From Actinokineospora bangkokensis (GTDB taxonomy: Bacteria; Actinomycetota; Actinomycetes; Mycobacteriales; Pseudonocardiaceae): 64,000 bases of DNA. The DNA is taken from NCBI RefSeq assembly GCF_001940455.1, contig NZ_MKQR01000023.1:21036-85035 (forward strand), read 5' to 3'. Of the stretch, positions 56,697 through 64,000 are shown piece by piece. Both the position numbers and the translations under genes were made by a program. The notes under the pieces were generated by a model. The model saw only the letters and a list, made by a program, of their open reading frames with translations, was not told the DNA's origin and made no database searches. Every line of letters begins with the position of its first letter. Within the stretch, counting starts at the first letter, position 1.

Positions 56697-57386
56697 TCAA
56701 GGGAGGACGCCAGTCGCGCACAGCTCAGCCAGAACCGCGCGGATGCCGTGCTGTGCGACAGCCCCGCGGACCAGCCGATACCCGGTTCCGTAGGTCGGGT
56801 GCTGATTGGTGGCCATGGCTGTTCGAAGCGCCGTCGCGAGGGGTGTGCGCTGCTTCTTGAGCCAGGCGGCGGCGAAGAGCTCGCAGGTGCCCTCGACCAG
56901 GACGAGATCACGCACCGGCGCCCCCTGCTGCACCAGCCACGCGTGACCGATCTCGTGCGCCAGGACTCGACCGAAGTGGGTTCCGGTGAGGCCGCCGAGG
57001 ACATCGATACCCAGCACGTCCGTCGTGTTCTCGATGTGGTGCGTCAGGCCGAGCGTGGCCGAGCCCGCGCCGTGCTCGATGGTGTCCACCAGGGTCACCC
57101 TGACCCGACGGGTCAGGGTGATGCCGAGAGCGGCCATGTCCGCGCGCAAAACCGGGATGTGGCGCCTGGCCTGTTCCTGCGTGTCGACCGCGTCGGCTGA
57201 GCACGTGGGGCACCGACGAGCGCCATCGGCAAGCCGGTGCCACCGGACGTGCGGCGGACAAGGGCGGTGGCAGAGCGTGCAGCGCGAGGGTGCGCCGTGA
57301 TCGACGCAGGTGAACTCGCCTTGCAGGGAGATCTCATAGGACGTTCGAGGCGGGTGCCCGCACCAGGTGCACCTAACGCGTCGCAT
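56697..57386 (-). CDS. DA1-like metalloprotease with zinc-finger N-terminus
   Basis: 229 residues. N-terminal 65 residues contain paired cysteines and histidines (CTWCGHPP, CVDHG, CTLCHRPCPPHVRWH, RRCPTCSADAV), a LIM-like double zinc finger. The catalytic part (about 85-225) has GGLTGTHFGRVLAHEIGHAWLVQQG with HEIGH, and VLVEGTCELFAAAWLKKQ, the third ligand region; this is the DA1 peptidase layout. It is the last gene of the kinase operon and overlaps the second kinase by 14 bases. DA1 proteins are best known in plants as ubiquitin-activated peptidases. Here the protease may be the effector of the signalling genes; that is inference. Confidence 0.82.
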   Translation of the reverse strand: MRRVRCTWCGHPPRTSYEISLQGEFTCVDHGAPSRCTLCHRPCPPHVRWHRLADGARRCPTCSADAVDTQEQARRHIPVLRADMAALGITLTRRVRVTLVDTIEHGAGSATLGLTHHIENTTDVLGIDVLGGLTGTHFGRVLAHEIGHAWLVQQGAPVRDLVLVEGTCELFAAAWLKKQRTPLATALRTAMATNQHPTYGTGYRLVRGAVAQHGIRAVLAELCATGVLP

Positions 57387-58350
57387 CGGGCCCCAGCTGC
57401 ACCCAGCGCTTGGTCACCGGATCCCGTGCCCAGCCCGATGTGGAGGTGATCACCGGGTCCGGGGCGGAAGGCGCCCGGGGAGCCTGCACGCCGGTGCCGA
57501 GCACCTCATCCAAGTAGTGCCCCCACTCCTGGGCGGTGGGGCGGAGATGGGGTTTGGTGCCGAGCGCCCGGGTCAGCAGGTCCAGCCCTCGGGCGTCCAG
57601 GACCGCGCGAACGCGTACCGGGTTCCGGTAGAGCGACGCCCCGTTGCCCGGGCAGAGGGTGCGCAGGATGAGCAGACCCAGCTTGTAGAGGTCCGTCGTC
57701 TGGCTGAGACTGCGCTCGGGTGGGTCCCAGTCAGGGGCGTTGAGCTGCGCGACCACCGCCGCGCTTCCCTTGACCCGGATGGCGTCGCAGTCCACGAGCA
57801 TCACCGAGGGGCGGGCGTTGAGCCGGAACACCGCGTTCTTCGCGTTGATGTCGCCCACCACGAAACCGTTGGTGTGCAGAAGGTGCAGTGCGCTGGCGAA
57901 GTCCCGGCAGAGCAGGACCCTTGTCCTCAGGTTCGGGGTGGGCATGCCGAACCGCTTGCTGCGCGCGGGGTCGACGAACAGGTGCTGCCACTCGCACAAC
58001 GACCGGTCCTCCTCCCCGCTGGGCAGGCTCCTGGTGCGGAAGAAATCTCCCGGGATGAGCGGCATCAGCACCCCGCAGACCTCATCACCCTCCTCGACGG
58101 TGCGCACCGGCCACGCCGTCCGGGCATCCAAGCGGGTTCGCGCACGCTGGTCCATCTTCAGCCTGCGGAGCACGAGCGCGCTCAGACCACCGGGAGGTCG
58201 GTGGCCGGTCCGGTAGTGCTTGAAAACCACCGGACCGTCGACGTCCGGAAGGCTGAACCCCGGTACGAGGTACACCTTGGCCTGCCCACCCGCACCGAGT
58301 TGTGGACCTGGCGGACCCAGCGCCGCGCGCGGGACCGACAGCCCGGTCAT
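57373..58350 (-). CDS. YegI-type protein kinase (second kinase)
   Basis: 325 residues from the ATG at 58350 (ATGA overlap with the phosphatase gene). Kinase fold: Gly loop LGAGGQAKVYLVPG (about 18), Lys in VVFKHYR (about 43), catalytic loop FVVGDINAKNAVFR (Asp about 165) and metal Asp in MLVDCDAIRV (about 186). The last segment QLNAPDWDPPERSLSQTTDLYKLGLLILRTL matches the same motif in the first kinase at 61943. No membrane helix, so cytoplasmic; C-terminal 35 residues Pro/Ser linker and WARDPVTKRWVQL. Likely phosphorylates operon partners. Confidence 0.88.
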   Translation of the reverse strand: MTGLSVPRAALGPPGPQLGAGGQAKVYLVPGFSLPDVDGPVVFKHYRTGHRPPGGLSALVLRRLKMDQRARTRLDARTAWPVRTVEEGDEVCGVLMPLIPGDFFRTRSLPSGEEDRSLCEWQHLFVDPARSKRFGMPTPNLRTRVLLCRDFASALHLLHTNGFVVGDINAKNAVFRLNARPSVMLVDCDAIRVKGSAAVVAQLNAPDWDPPERSLSQTTDLYKLGLLILRTLCPGNGASLYRNPVRVRAVLDARGLDLLTRALGTKPHLRPTAQEWGHYLDEVLGTGVQAPRAPSAPDPVITSTSGWARDPVTKRWVQLGPDATR

Positions 58351-59717
58351 GACGGGGCTACCGGCCAGACGGCCACCACGGTGCGGTCGTCGTCGAACGA
58401 GCGCTTGCTGAACGCCACTTGGGCGGCGAAGTCGATCTCGTGCGGGGGGTTCTGCCACGCACCCGCCAGGAACCTGCCCACCGCGCCCGTACCGCGGCCG
58501 AGCGGGTCACCCACGCCGTCGGACATGAGCACCAGTGCCTCGCCCGGCCGCAACCTGCTGCGCAGCGGAGTGCGTCCGCGCGCGGTCACCACGGGCAGCG
58601 CCTCGACAGCCGAGGTGGCGATATCGGAGTCCGCGTTCTTCACAGCGGTCAGGGGAACCCACTGGTCGCGCGTCAGCACCCAGATCGAGGTGTCCCCGAC
58701 CATGACCGCGTCGACCTCCAGGGACAGGAGGTCGAGCACGGCGTACGTGGCGGTGGTGCCCATCACCGACACGACCTGCTCCGGGGTCAGCTCCTCCCCG
58801 CCAGGCAAGCGGGTGCGGGCGAACTTCACGATGTGCCCGGCCACCTCCCGCACGAGGTGGTCCCAATCGAGGGAGTCCGGCGGGGTGCTCGTGAGCTCTT
58901 TCGCCACCAGCGCCACCCCCGTCCGAGCGGCGACCTCCGCGGCTTGGTGGGACCGCGCACCCGATGAGATGCCGTCGGCGACGCACAGCACCAGGAAGCG
59001 GCCGTCCTGCGAGAGCTGGTAGGCGTACTCGTCCTGCCGCGGTTTGCCGGATGCCCGGTGCGCGAGACCGCGGATGCTGGCGGCCCGGACGACGGCCGCC
59101 GGGCGTTCCTGCGGCAGGTGGAGGGTGAATCCGTCGAAGACCGAATCACGCCGGTGCCAGTTCTCCGTGTCCGGCAGCGGGACCACCATGCTCGCTGCCC
59201 GCCCCGGGTCTCCGACGGAGTACGGCTCGAAGCCCCCCACGATGGCCAGCTCCATGGCGTGAGGTGCGTGCGCCTGCCGTCCCCGCGGACTCTCCTCGAC
59301 CGCCTGCTGCTGCTCGTCGGGGGTCTCTTGCTGCTTGGCGCCGGCGCGCGGCGCGTGTTCGTCTCCGCCTGCCGGACCGAAGTCCTGCCCGGCGGCAGGA
59401 AGGCCGAACGCGGCCGTGCGGTCCGGGCTCTCCGACCCGCCGTCGGGCGGCTGATGGGGCTGTCGGACCTGCTCCTGGATCCCGAGGTCCCCCCACAGGT
59501 GTCCGTTGTCTGTTGGAGGTTCCCAGGCGGTGCTCGCGGTGCGACCCGGCACATGGGTGCCTTGCGGTGGCGTGAACTCCAACCCGGGCAACCCCTCCTG
59601 GGGAATCCCTCCACCCTTGCCACTGGGCCAGGTCACCTCTGGGCTGAACGACGACTGCCGGTGCGCCTGCGGCTCGTCCTCCTGGGCGGCGCTCTCAGTT
59701 CCGGTACCGCCCATCAC
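58347..59717 (-). CDS. PP2C-type protein phosphatase with long disordered N-terminus
   Basis: 456 residues from the GTG in a GTGA overlap with the VWA gene. Residues 1-200 are Gln/Pro/Glu-rich and disordered. From about 205 a PP2C domain: ASGKPRQDEYAYQ, VLCVADGISSGARSHQAAEVAA (metal Asp-Gly), VMGTTATYAVL, VMVGDTSIWVL, LVLMSDGVGDPL and FDDDRTVVAVW. It dephosphorylates Ser/Thr, as YegK does in the E. coli yegI-yegK-yegL set. It overlaps the second kinase downstream, making it the likely off-switch for the operon's kinases. Confidence 0.9.
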   Translation of the reverse strand: MMGGTGTESAAQEDEPQAHRQSSFSPEVTWPSGKGGGIPQEGLPGLEFTPPQGTHVPGRTASTAWEPPTDNGHLWGDLGIQEQVRQPHQPPDGGSESPDRTAAFGLPAAGQDFGPAGGDEHAPRAGAKQQETPDEQQQAVEESPRGRQAHAPHAMELAIVGGFEPYSVGDPGRAASMVVPLPDTENWHRRDSVFDGFTLHLPQERPAAVVRAASIRGLAHRASGKPRQDEYAYQLSQDGRFLVLCVADGISSGARSHQAAEVAARTGVALVAKELTSTPPDSLDWDHLVREVAGHIVKFARTRLPGGEELTPEQVVSVMGTTATYAVLDLLSLEVDAVMVGDTSIWVLTRDQWVPLTAVKNADSDIATSAVEALPVVTARGRTPLRSRLRPGEALVLMSDGVGDPLGRGTGAVGRFLAGAWQNPPHEIDFAAQVAFSKRSFDDDRTVVAVWPVAPS

Positions 59718-60454
59718 ACGAAGTCGTCGTCAGAGGTGTAGGAGGACAGCCCTGGGGGCAAGTCGTCGTCCGCGGGCAGGATGATCCCGGAGTTGCCCTG
59801 CGCCATGCTCTCCCCCGATGCCAGCACGCTGGAGATCAGCACCTCGGCCATGGCGGCGATCGCCGCCGCGGGGTCGGCGTCCTTGCTCTGCACGAACATC
59901 CGCATGGGCTTGTTCCCCCCGGTGGGGTGGATCAGCTGCTGCAGCACCTTCGGGTCGGCGTCGTCCACGCCGAACGGGACGAAGTTGGGGTACATCGAGA
60001 ACCCCTCCTTGGCGGCCTTGTCGAAGTGGGTGAGGTCGTGGAACGCCGCCCGCCACGTCCCCTCCGGATCGGTCGGTTCGCCGTCGCTGATGAAGAACAC
60101 CGCAGGCCGGTGCACGAGGAAGCCGTCGGCCTTGAGCTGCTTGACGTTCGCCTCGATCTCGGTGCGCAGGAGCCGGAACGCCGCGCTGAAGCTGGTGCCG
60201 CCGCGGGTGCTCAGCGAGGGGAGCTGCACGTCGTCGTCGAGGATGTCGCACAGCGGCAGCCGGACCAGGGCGTCGTCCGCGAAGTCGATCACAGCGAAGC
60301 GGACCTTGTCGGAGAGGATGGGTGCTTTGGCGACAGCGTCCAGCACTCTCGGCATGATCTGGTTCGCGCTGGCCAGCTTGGTGCCGGACATGGAGTAGGA
60401 CACGTCGACCACGACGTAGAAGGGGAGCAGCTTGCCCCGCTCGCTGGTGTCCAT
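59714..60454 (-). CDS. VWA domain protein (YegL/TerY type)
   Basis: 246 residues from the ATG at 60454. von Willebrand A domain from about residue 10: FYVVVDVSYSMSGTKLASANQ (MIDAS Asp-x-Ser-x-Ser), LSTRGGTSFSAAFRLL (MIDAS Thr), VFFISDGEPTDPEG (MIDAS Asp). The C-terminal 40 residues (PAAAIAAMAEVLISSVLASGES then acidic tail) are the YegL/TerY extension. It binds a metal and a protein partner and probably scaffolds the kinase and phosphatase. Overlaps the PP2C gene by four bases. Confidence 0.9.
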   Translation of the reverse strand: MDTSERGKLLPFYVVVDVSYSMSGTKLASANQIMPRVLDAVAKAPILSDKVRFAVIDFADDALVRLPLCDILDDDVQLPSLSTRGGTSFSAAFRLLRTEIEANVKQLKADGFLVHRPAVFFISDGEPTDPEGTWRAAFHDLTHFDKAAKEGFSMYPNFVPFGVDDADPKVLQQLIHPTGGNKPMRMFVQSKDADPAAAIAAMAEVLISSVLASGESMAQGNSGIILPADDDLPPGLSSYTSDDDFV

Positions 60455-60488
60455 GGCATGAGCCCTTTCGGTGGGTTCGGGTGGTCGA

Positions 60489-61946
60489 TCAGGTGGTGTG
60501 GTGCTGTGGACCAGAGCCGTTGACGCGGTGCGCCCCGTTGGCGAGGAGGTGCGGGATGGGCATGGTCGTCGCCGTGGCGGGCGTGGGGTGGGCGTGCGCA
60601 GCCGCGGAGGCGGCACCCGGCCCGCCGGCGCCAGGTCCGAACTGCGTGGTGCTCGCGTGGTGGGCGGCGAGCGGGCCGACGTGCTGCTGGTACCACGCGT
60701 GGAGCTGCTCGTCGGCGCGCAACCGGGCCACCTCGGCCCACACCCGGATGGCGTTGGCGGAGATCTCGCCCTGCCGCTTGACCAGTTCGTCGATGGCGTC
60801 CTGCCCAGCCCGCACCTGGGCGTCGACCTGCTGCTGAGCCAGCTGCGACTGCCCGGCGACCGCCTTGGAGTCGGCCACGTCGAGGGCGTCGTCGTGGCGC
60901 GCGAGGACCTTGTCGTAGAGCGTCCGGTTCCCGAACATGGTCAGCAGCTTGCTCAGGACCGGGAGCACCTCGATCAGGAAGAACAGCAGGGTCAGCGCCC
61001 ACTGGGCGGTCTGCGCGGTCGCGTGCCCGGCGGTGATCCTGTCCAGCGCCTCCAGCCTGGCCAGCAGGCCGGTGCTGCCCTGTGCCGCGTCGTGCGACTC
61101 CTGCTCGGCGCGCCGCTTGTTCTCCTGGGCGACGGCCAGGTCGTTCCGCACCCCGTCGATCTTGGTCTGGGCGTCGGCGGCAGCGGCGCCTGCGCTCTTC
61201 TCGCTGCGGGCCGCCGCGGCTCGCGTCGCGTCGTCCAGCTTGCGCTTGGCGTCGTCGCGGACCTGCTTGGCGCGATCGGCGGTCGCCCTGGCCTCCTGGT
61301 AGGCGGTCCCCACCCCCGCGCGCCCGGTTCCGCAGGTGCCGTCGAGCTCGCACTGGGCGCGTCGCTCCGCTTCCACGTACGCGGTCTCAGCGGAGTCATA
61401 GGCGGTCTGCGCCGCCTTGACGTCCGGGTCGGCGGAAACGGGATCGGCGGCGCGCCCTGCGATCGCGTCCTCCAACTCCTTCTCCCGCTGCTGCAGGGCG
61501 CCGATCTGCTTGTAGGCCTCGTCGAGCACGGCCTGGTTCCGCGTGATCGCCTCGGCGTGCATGGTCTGCAGCTCGGAATCGATCTCCTGGTGGAAGATCT
61601 GCAGCGTCAGCGGGGTGGCCACGACGGCACCGATGACCGCGGCCATGGCGATCCGCGGCAGCGTGACCGCCACCGCCTTGACCCCGGAGACCGTGTTCAG
61701 CGTCACGACCAGCATCCGGTCCAGGTTCAAGATGATCACGAACCAGACGGCGGCGCAGATCAGCGCCGCCCACCAGGTCAGCCCGAGGGTGCTCGACAGC
61801 GCGAAGAACGCCGACACACCCGCGAGGCCCGCGGTGCTCAGCAGCACCCCGCCCATCACGGCGTGCTTGGTCGTGTCGCCGGGGGCCTTGTCCAGGATCT
61901 CCCGGCGGGCACCCGCCAGGATGGCGAGCGTGCGGCGCAGCCTCAT
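60489..61946 (-). CDS. DUF4407 membrane protein with long coiled coil
   Basis: 485 residues from the ATG at 61946 (ATGA overlap with the first kinase). Membrane helices at about 28-50, 54-74, 96-118 and near 318-340; the NLDR motif (about 73-76) is the DUF4407 hallmark. Between helix 3 and the last helix lies a long charged coiled coil (about 120-310), including two Cys in QCELDGTCGTG. The C-terminal 100 residues are Gln/Ala/His/Pro-rich and cytoplasmic. Probably the membrane sensor or tether of the operon. DUF4407 with kinase and VWA genes is seen in actinobacteria; function is unknown. Confidence 0.87.
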   Translation of the reverse strand: MRLRRTLAILAGARREILDKAPGDTTKHAVMGGVLLSTAGLAGVSAFFALSSTLGLTWWAALICAAVWFVIILNLDRMLVVTLNTVSGVKAVAVTLPRIAMAAVIGAVVATPLTLQIFHQEIDSELQTMHAEAITRNQAVLDEAYKQIGALQQREKELEDAIAGRAADPVSADPDVKAAQTAYDSAETAYVEAERRAQCELDGTCGTGRAGVGTAYQEARATADRAKQVRDDAKRKLDDATRAAAARSEKSAGAAAADAQTKIDGVRNDLAVAQENKRRAEQESHDAAQGSTGLLARLEALDRITAGHATAQTAQWALTLLFFLIEVLPVLSKLLTMFGNRTLYDKVLARHDDALDVADSKAVAGQSQLAQQQVDAQVRAGQDAIDELVKRQGEISANAIRVWAEVARLRADEQLHAWYQQHVGPLAAHHASTTQFGPGAGGPGAASAAAHAHPTPATATTMPIPHLLANGAHRVNGSGPQHHTT

Positions 61947-63370
61947 GACTTTTCCTCTGGTCGGGCGAACAGCTCGTCGTGCGGCGCCGGTCCGCCGAGG
62001 AGCAGGTCGGTCAGGTCGTAGGGGAACGAGGTGGGCGGCAGCGCGGGCCAGCTGAACGGCTTGGGCGTGCCCAGCGGTCCGCTCGTGCCCGGTACAGCGG
62101 GGAGGCGCAGGTCGGGCAACGGGGTGAAGGTCGGCACCGGCAGCTCAACGGGTGGTCCCGCCACCTGCGGGACCTCGGGGAGCGCGACTGGCAGGTGGTC
62201 GATGGTGGGCGGTGGTATCACGGCGACCGGGCCGACGGACCCGCTCGACTCGCCGAGCCGGTTGATCGCCAGCACGTCGACGCGGTGCGCGCTGCGGTCC
62301 AGCCAGAGGGGCACGGTGCCACTGCCCGCGGTGGCGTCGAACGAGGTGATCTTGCCGCCGACCACGACGTCGAGGATCTTGGCGTTCTCCGCCCGCCAGT
62401 GCAGCTGGACCGGCTGGCCCTGCACCACGAAGCCGCGGTCCAGCCGGAGCTCGGTCAGCTCCGGCGGGTCCACGGGTTCGCCGAGCAGCCTGCTGAAGTA
62501 CCGCCACCAGTCGTGCGCCGTGGGTCGGTCCTGGTGCCCGGGGTCTTCGTCGAGGGCCCTGCACAGCAGTGCGTAGCCCTCGGCGTCGAGGTGGCCTGCC
62601 GCGCCGCGGGGGTCCCGCTTGGTGGAAACCTGCTCTCCGGGGTTGAGCGCGCGCAGCACGAACAGGCCGAACTTGTACCGGTCGCTGAGCAACCCGAGCT
62701 GCGTGCCCCTGGGGGGCTCCCAGTCCGGCGCGTTCAACTGGTCATCCGCCACCGCGCCGACGGGGCGCACACCGTCGCAGTCGATGAACATGACCGAAGG
62801 TGGCCCGTCGAGCCGGTACAGCTCATTGCGTGCGTTGATGTCACCGAACACCACCTGCAAACGGGTGTGGAAGAAATCCAGCAGTTCCGCGAATTCGCGG
62901 CAAACCGCCAACCGCTGTTCCCTCGTCGGCGGCTTCCGGTTGAGCTTCGCCCCGGTCAGGCGTGTCGGATCAATGAACAGGAATGAGACTTCGCGCAGTT
63001 CCCACGCCAACGTCCTGGTGCCCGCGGAAATGGTCCGGTCGCCGAACGGTTCGGGGATCCGGCGCATGAGGATCCCGACGACGGAGCCACCGCTGTGCAC
63101 CACCCGCAGCGGCCACGTGGTCCGCTCGTCCAGGAACTCCCGATCCGCCTGGTCCAACCGGGACCGGAGGGCGACGACCTCCCGCAGCATCGCGGGTTGC
63201 ACGGGCGGTGTCTTGTAGCGCTTGTACACCAAAGCCCCTGGCGCGTCGGGCAGGCGGGCGTCCGGTGCCTCGTGGACGGTCGCCTGACCACCTCGTCCCA
63301 CTTGAGGACCGAGTTGCCCCAGTTCGGCGAGGTCGATGGCGACCGCGTCGGACCCTGACGGTGTGGACAC
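61943..63370 (-). CDS. YegI-type protein kinase with C-terminal beta domain (first kinase)
   Basis: 475 residues from the GTG at 63370, which has GGAAGGGA nine bases upstream; an in-frame ATG at 63421 would add 17 residues but has no clear site. Kinase motifs: VGRGGQATVHEA, Lys in LVYKRYKT, catalytic loop VVFGDINARNELYR (Asp about 172), metal Asp in VMFIDCDGVRPV (about 196), DDQLNAPDWEPPRGTQLGLLSDRYKFGLFVL. A beta-sandwich region follows (about 290-385, with LHWRAENAKILDVVVGGKITSF), then a Pro-rich tail. It heads the six-gene operon and is cytoplasmic. Confidence 0.88.
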   Translation of the reverse strand: MSTPSGSDAVAIDLAELGQLGPQVGRGGQATVHEAPDARLPDAPGALVYKRYKTPPVQPAMLREVVALRSRLDQADREFLDERTTWPLRVVHSGGSVVGILMRRIPEPFGDRTISAGTRTLAWELREVSFLFIDPTRLTGAKLNRKPPTREQRLAVCREFAELLDFFHTRLQVVFGDINARNELYRLDGPPSVMFIDCDGVRPVGAVADDQLNAPDWEPPRGTQLGLLSDRYKFGLFVLRALNPGEQVSTKRDPRGAAGHLDAEGYALLCRALDEDPGHQDRPTAHDWWRYFSRLLGEPVDPPELTELRLDRGFVVQGQPVQLHWRAENAKILDVVVGGKITSFDATAGSGTVPLWLDRSAHRVDVLAINRLGESSGSVGPVAVIPPPTIDHLPVALPEVPQVAGPPVELPVPTFTPLPDLRLPAVPGTSGPLGTPKPFSWPALPPTSFPYDLTDLLLGGPAPHDELFARPEEKS

Positions 63371-63421
63371 CGAGGACCATCCCTTCCGCAACCCGGGCGC
63401 CGGGCTCGTCACGCCGGTCAT

Positions 63422-63827
63422 ATCGACCAGGAGGACCGCCCGTTACCGATCGCAGGCGCAGACTATTGCGAATGTGCCGTGCGGCGTACGCGACCTGCGG
63501 AAACGGCTGCGAATTGACTTGTTTATGTCCAGTCGGGCGGGGCGACCGGCTGATCACGCACCGTGCGCGCTCGCCGATGCGCCGCCGGGTCGGCCGGTGC
63601 GACTGCTCGCGTTCGAGGCGACCGTCCGCACCGCTCCAGAGCAGCTCGGTTCCTGCCCTCGGTCGATCGTCCCGAGGATCAACCACCCTCGGGAGCGGCT
63701 CATCCGGGTGGGCCGCCGCCCGGATTGCTGTGGGTGCGGCTCACTGGGGCAAGCAGGCGCGAGGCGCTCGCGGGTGGTGCGGCACCCCCCTCTGTCGGGC
63801 CTGACGACCTCCGGTAGAGTCTTCGGC
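63422..63827. other. Intergenic stretch upstream of the kinase operon
   Basis: About 400 bp between the kinase operon and tRNA-Ser(GGA). A possible minus-strand -10 box TAGTCT lies near 63465. Open frames here (for example 63563-63817 plus, 63554-63928 minus) are Arg-rich and run into the tRNA. No repeats were recognised. Confidence 0.45.
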
Positions 63828-63915
63828 GGAGGATTCGCATAGTGGCCTAGTGCGCACGATTGGAAATCGTGTTGGGGTTGATAGCCCCTCGCGGGTTCAA
63901 ATCCCGCATCCTCCG
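63828..63915 (+). tRNA. tRNA-Ser (anticodon GGA)
   Basis: 88-nt class II tRNA: acceptor GGAGGAT with ATCCTCC, anticodon loop TTGGAAA (anticodon GGA), long variable arm, T loop GTTCAAATC, discriminator G, no encoded CCA. Confidence 0.97.
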
Positions 63916-63924
63916 CCAGCAGCA

Positions 63925-63963
63925 CCACGACGCCGGTCGCCCCTTGGGTGGCCGGCGTCGTGG
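63925..63963 (+). terminator. tRNA-Ser(GGA) terminator
   Basis: Perfect 12-bp stem (63925-63936 with 63952-63963), about 15-nt loop, 9 bp after the tRNA. Confidence 0.8.
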
Positions 63964-64000
63964 CGTTGGGGGGTGGGGTGGGGAACGGGTGGGGGTGGTG

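Noticed and set aside
63563..63817. Plus-strand open frame before tRNA-Ser(GGA)
   Set aside because: Arg/Gly-rich without a ribosome-binding site, overlapping equally open frames on the other strand.
1..64000. CRISPR array, transposase or insertion sequence
   Set aside because: No regularly spaced identical repeats of CRISPR type and no DDE, HUH or serine recombinase motif were seen on either strand.

Overview
The window is very GC-rich actinobacterial DNA, most like a filamentous Pseudonocardiaceae (Actinosynnema, Saccharothrix or Actinokineospora type). The reasons are GC-ending codons throughout, many GTG starts, leaderless starts with a TAnnnT box 6-8 nt upstream, GC-rich terminators without long T runs, type VII secretion-type proteins, a bacterial proteasome activator, and a gene set that matches by recollection the Mycobacterium tuberculosis Rv3752c-Rv3780 neighbourhood (tadA, tadA-associated gene, tyrA, pat, quinone oxidoreductase, class V aminotransferase-like gene, bpa).

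Layout. 0-3.5 kb: a nonulosonic (sialic) acid set, with a CMP-sialate synthetase/HAD fusion cut by the window edge, a NeuB-type synthase, a GT29-like transferase and a coiled-coil protein. 3.5-6.8 kb: two tandem secreted M28 aminopeptidases. 7-16 kb: quinone oxidoreductase, a class V aminotransferase homologue without the PLP lysine, bpa, a divergent pair of secreted esterases, a zinc peptidase, a secreted 5'-nucleotidase and a MarR regulator. 16.08-18.38 kb: tRNA-Ser(UGA) followed by a small integrated element bounded by a 57-bp repeat of the tRNA 3' end, carrying an AT-rich two-gene cargo (soluble protein plus four-helix membrane protein) and no integrase. 18.4-27.5 kb: XRE/ImmA gene and partner, Excalibur protein, MFS and TSUP transporters, pat, a DLH-like protein, EspG-like protein and MprF-like synthase. 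27.6-27.8 kb: tRNA-Ser(GCU) and tRNA-Arg(ACG).

27.9-33.2 kb: two divergent clusters of WXG100/EspC/YbaB-type genes, one with a candidate toxin and lipoprotein, then a lipoprotein with a SecD-like head domain. 33-49 kb: transglutaminase-like protein, small DNA-binding and membrane proteins, MFS exporter, ABC exporter with a divergent regulator and a perfect 16-bp palindrome between them, DUF885 peptidase, a thioester/LAXTG surface protein, FUSC exporter, and secreted and lipid-binding proteins. The non-coding stretches at 36.5-37.2 and 49.1-49.7 kb hold repeated TTGTCCACA-plus-promoter modules and a highly folded 89-bp element. 49.7-53.6 kb: tyrA, an M20 amidohydrolase, the tadA pair, CsbD and tRNA-Ser(CGA). 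53.6-56.6 kb: aminopeptidase P, a 52-residue gene and a DUF2786 protein. 56.7-63.4 kb: a tightly overlapped operon of kinase, DUF4407 membrane protein, VWA protein, PP2C phosphatase, second kinase and DA1-like metalloprotease. It ends with tRNA-Ser(GGA), so all four serine isoacceptors lie in one window.

The strongest candidates for an undescribed system are the two-gene cargo at tRNA-Ser(UGA), the six-gene signalling/protease operon at 56.7-63.4 kb, and the folded element at 49384-49472. Functions are inferred from motifs read by eye; no database search was run.
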